A stretch of DNA of 6,006 nucleotides from Candidatus Hecatellales archaeon (GTDB taxonomy: Archaea; Thermoproteota; Bathyarchaeia; Hecatellales; Hecatellaceae), in the NCBI GenBank assembly GCA_003662305.1, contig QMXU01000067.1, positions 1 to 6,006 on the forward strand. Reading direction: 5' to 3'. Of this stretch, positions 5,915-6,006 are shown in pieces. Below the pieces are notes generated by a model. It ran no database searches. It saw nothing but the letters and a program-made list of their open reading frames with translations, and was not told where the DNA came from. Every line of letters begins with the position of its first letter. Within the stretch, counting starts at the first letter, position 1. The position numbers and the translations under genes were made by a program.

Positions 5915-6006
5915 GGTTCGCCGTGGACTAGGCTTGCCGCCTTTGCTACCAGGCTTCGGCTGATTCTGCCCTCCGCTGAGAGAACCCCCCTCCTCAATCC
6001 TACCAC
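5911..6006 (-). CDS. mfnB: C-terminal fragment, probable MfnB ((5-formylfuran-3-yl)methyl phosphate synthase)
   Basis: Only the last 31 residues are in the window, ending in TAA; the rest lies beyond the right edge. The visible end reads VVGLRRGV, then EGRISRSLV and AKAASLV. From memory of the family, MfnB proteins end with a pattern like IVGVRGA, a short acidic/glycine insert, then GRI-x-R-x-LV, so the spacing and conserved residues fit well. MfnB condenses two glyceraldehyde-3-phosphate molecules into the furan phosphate, the first step to the furan half of methanofuran, which suits the adjacent kinase and condensing-enzyme genes. The catalytic lysines and aspartate lie upstream and cannot be checked. 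The insert is shorter than I recall for the methanogen protein, and RG is replaced by RR. Its TAA and that of mfnE share the palindrome TTAA at 5911-5914, so the two genes converge with a three-base overlap. Confidence 0.6.
   Translation of the reverse strand: MVGLRRGVLSAEGRISRSLVAKAASLVHGEP

Noticed and set aside
5915..6006. An open + strand frame after mfnE (reading RLAAFATRLRLILPS) as a new downstream gene.
   Set aside because: It has no ATG, GTG or TTG start, and the minus-strand frame shows a better family match and a stop abutting mfnE.
1..6006. CRISPR arrays, tRNA or rRNA genes, insertion-sequence ends, or phage genes.
   Set aside because: No regularly spaced repeats, no cloverleaf or ribosomal RNA sequence, and no transposase or terminal inverted repeats were seen. 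Nearly all of the DNA is accounted for by genes.

Overview
The window looks archaeal and is densely coded, with almost no spare DNA. Three things point to Archaea: a PIN-ATPase-KH protein of the type found in archaeal genomes, TATA-like boxes (TTTAAATTA, CTTAAATAC) with leaderless-looking starts, and four or five genes that match the methanofuran biosynthesis (Mfn) pathway. Methanofuran is the C1 carrier of methanogens and of archaea with an H4MPT-type Wood-Ljungdahl methyl branch. Base composition is near 50% GC, and most starts appear to be GTG or TTG. A Bathyarchaeia-like or other C1-metabolising archaeon would fit, but the lineage is inference. Nothing here shows whether the organism makes methane.

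Layout. Positions 2-604 (+) encode a von Willebrand A (vWA) domain protein, probably the C-terminal part of a longer gene cut by the window edge. Three bases later, convergent, comes a 608-residue PIN / type II-IV secretion-like ATPase / KH protein (608-2434, -). A 59-base divergent promoter region follows. The + strand then carries a tight operon-like run: an ATP-grasp ligase (2494-3648, mfnD), a YbaK/ProX-type deacylase (3651-4139), a hydantoinase/oxoprolinase-like protein (4183-5256, mfnF) and an amino-acid-kinase-fold protein (5246-5914, mfnE). A convergent gene enters from the right edge (5911-6006, -). Only its last 31 residues are visible and they resemble the C-terminus of MfnB.

How the genes work together. 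Known Mfn chemistry runs as follows. MfnB makes the furan phosphate, an aminotransferase (MfnC, not seen) aminates it, MfnE phosphorylates it to the diphosphate, MfnD joins glutamate to tyramine, and MfnF condenses the two halves with loss of pyrophosphate. The window therefore holds the ligase, kinase and condensing enzyme in one transcription unit, with the furan-forming enzyme probably next door. The YbaK-like gene in the middle has no known role in the pathway.

Most notable points: mfnE has no ATG, GTG or TTG that would keep its N-terminal catalytic motifs, yet a perfect Shine-Dalgarno sequence sits six bases upstream of an in-frame TTA. The YbaK-like gene is embedded in a cofactor operon. 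The word AGGCTT/AAGCCT occurs about 55 times in 6 kb on both strands and in all reading frames.
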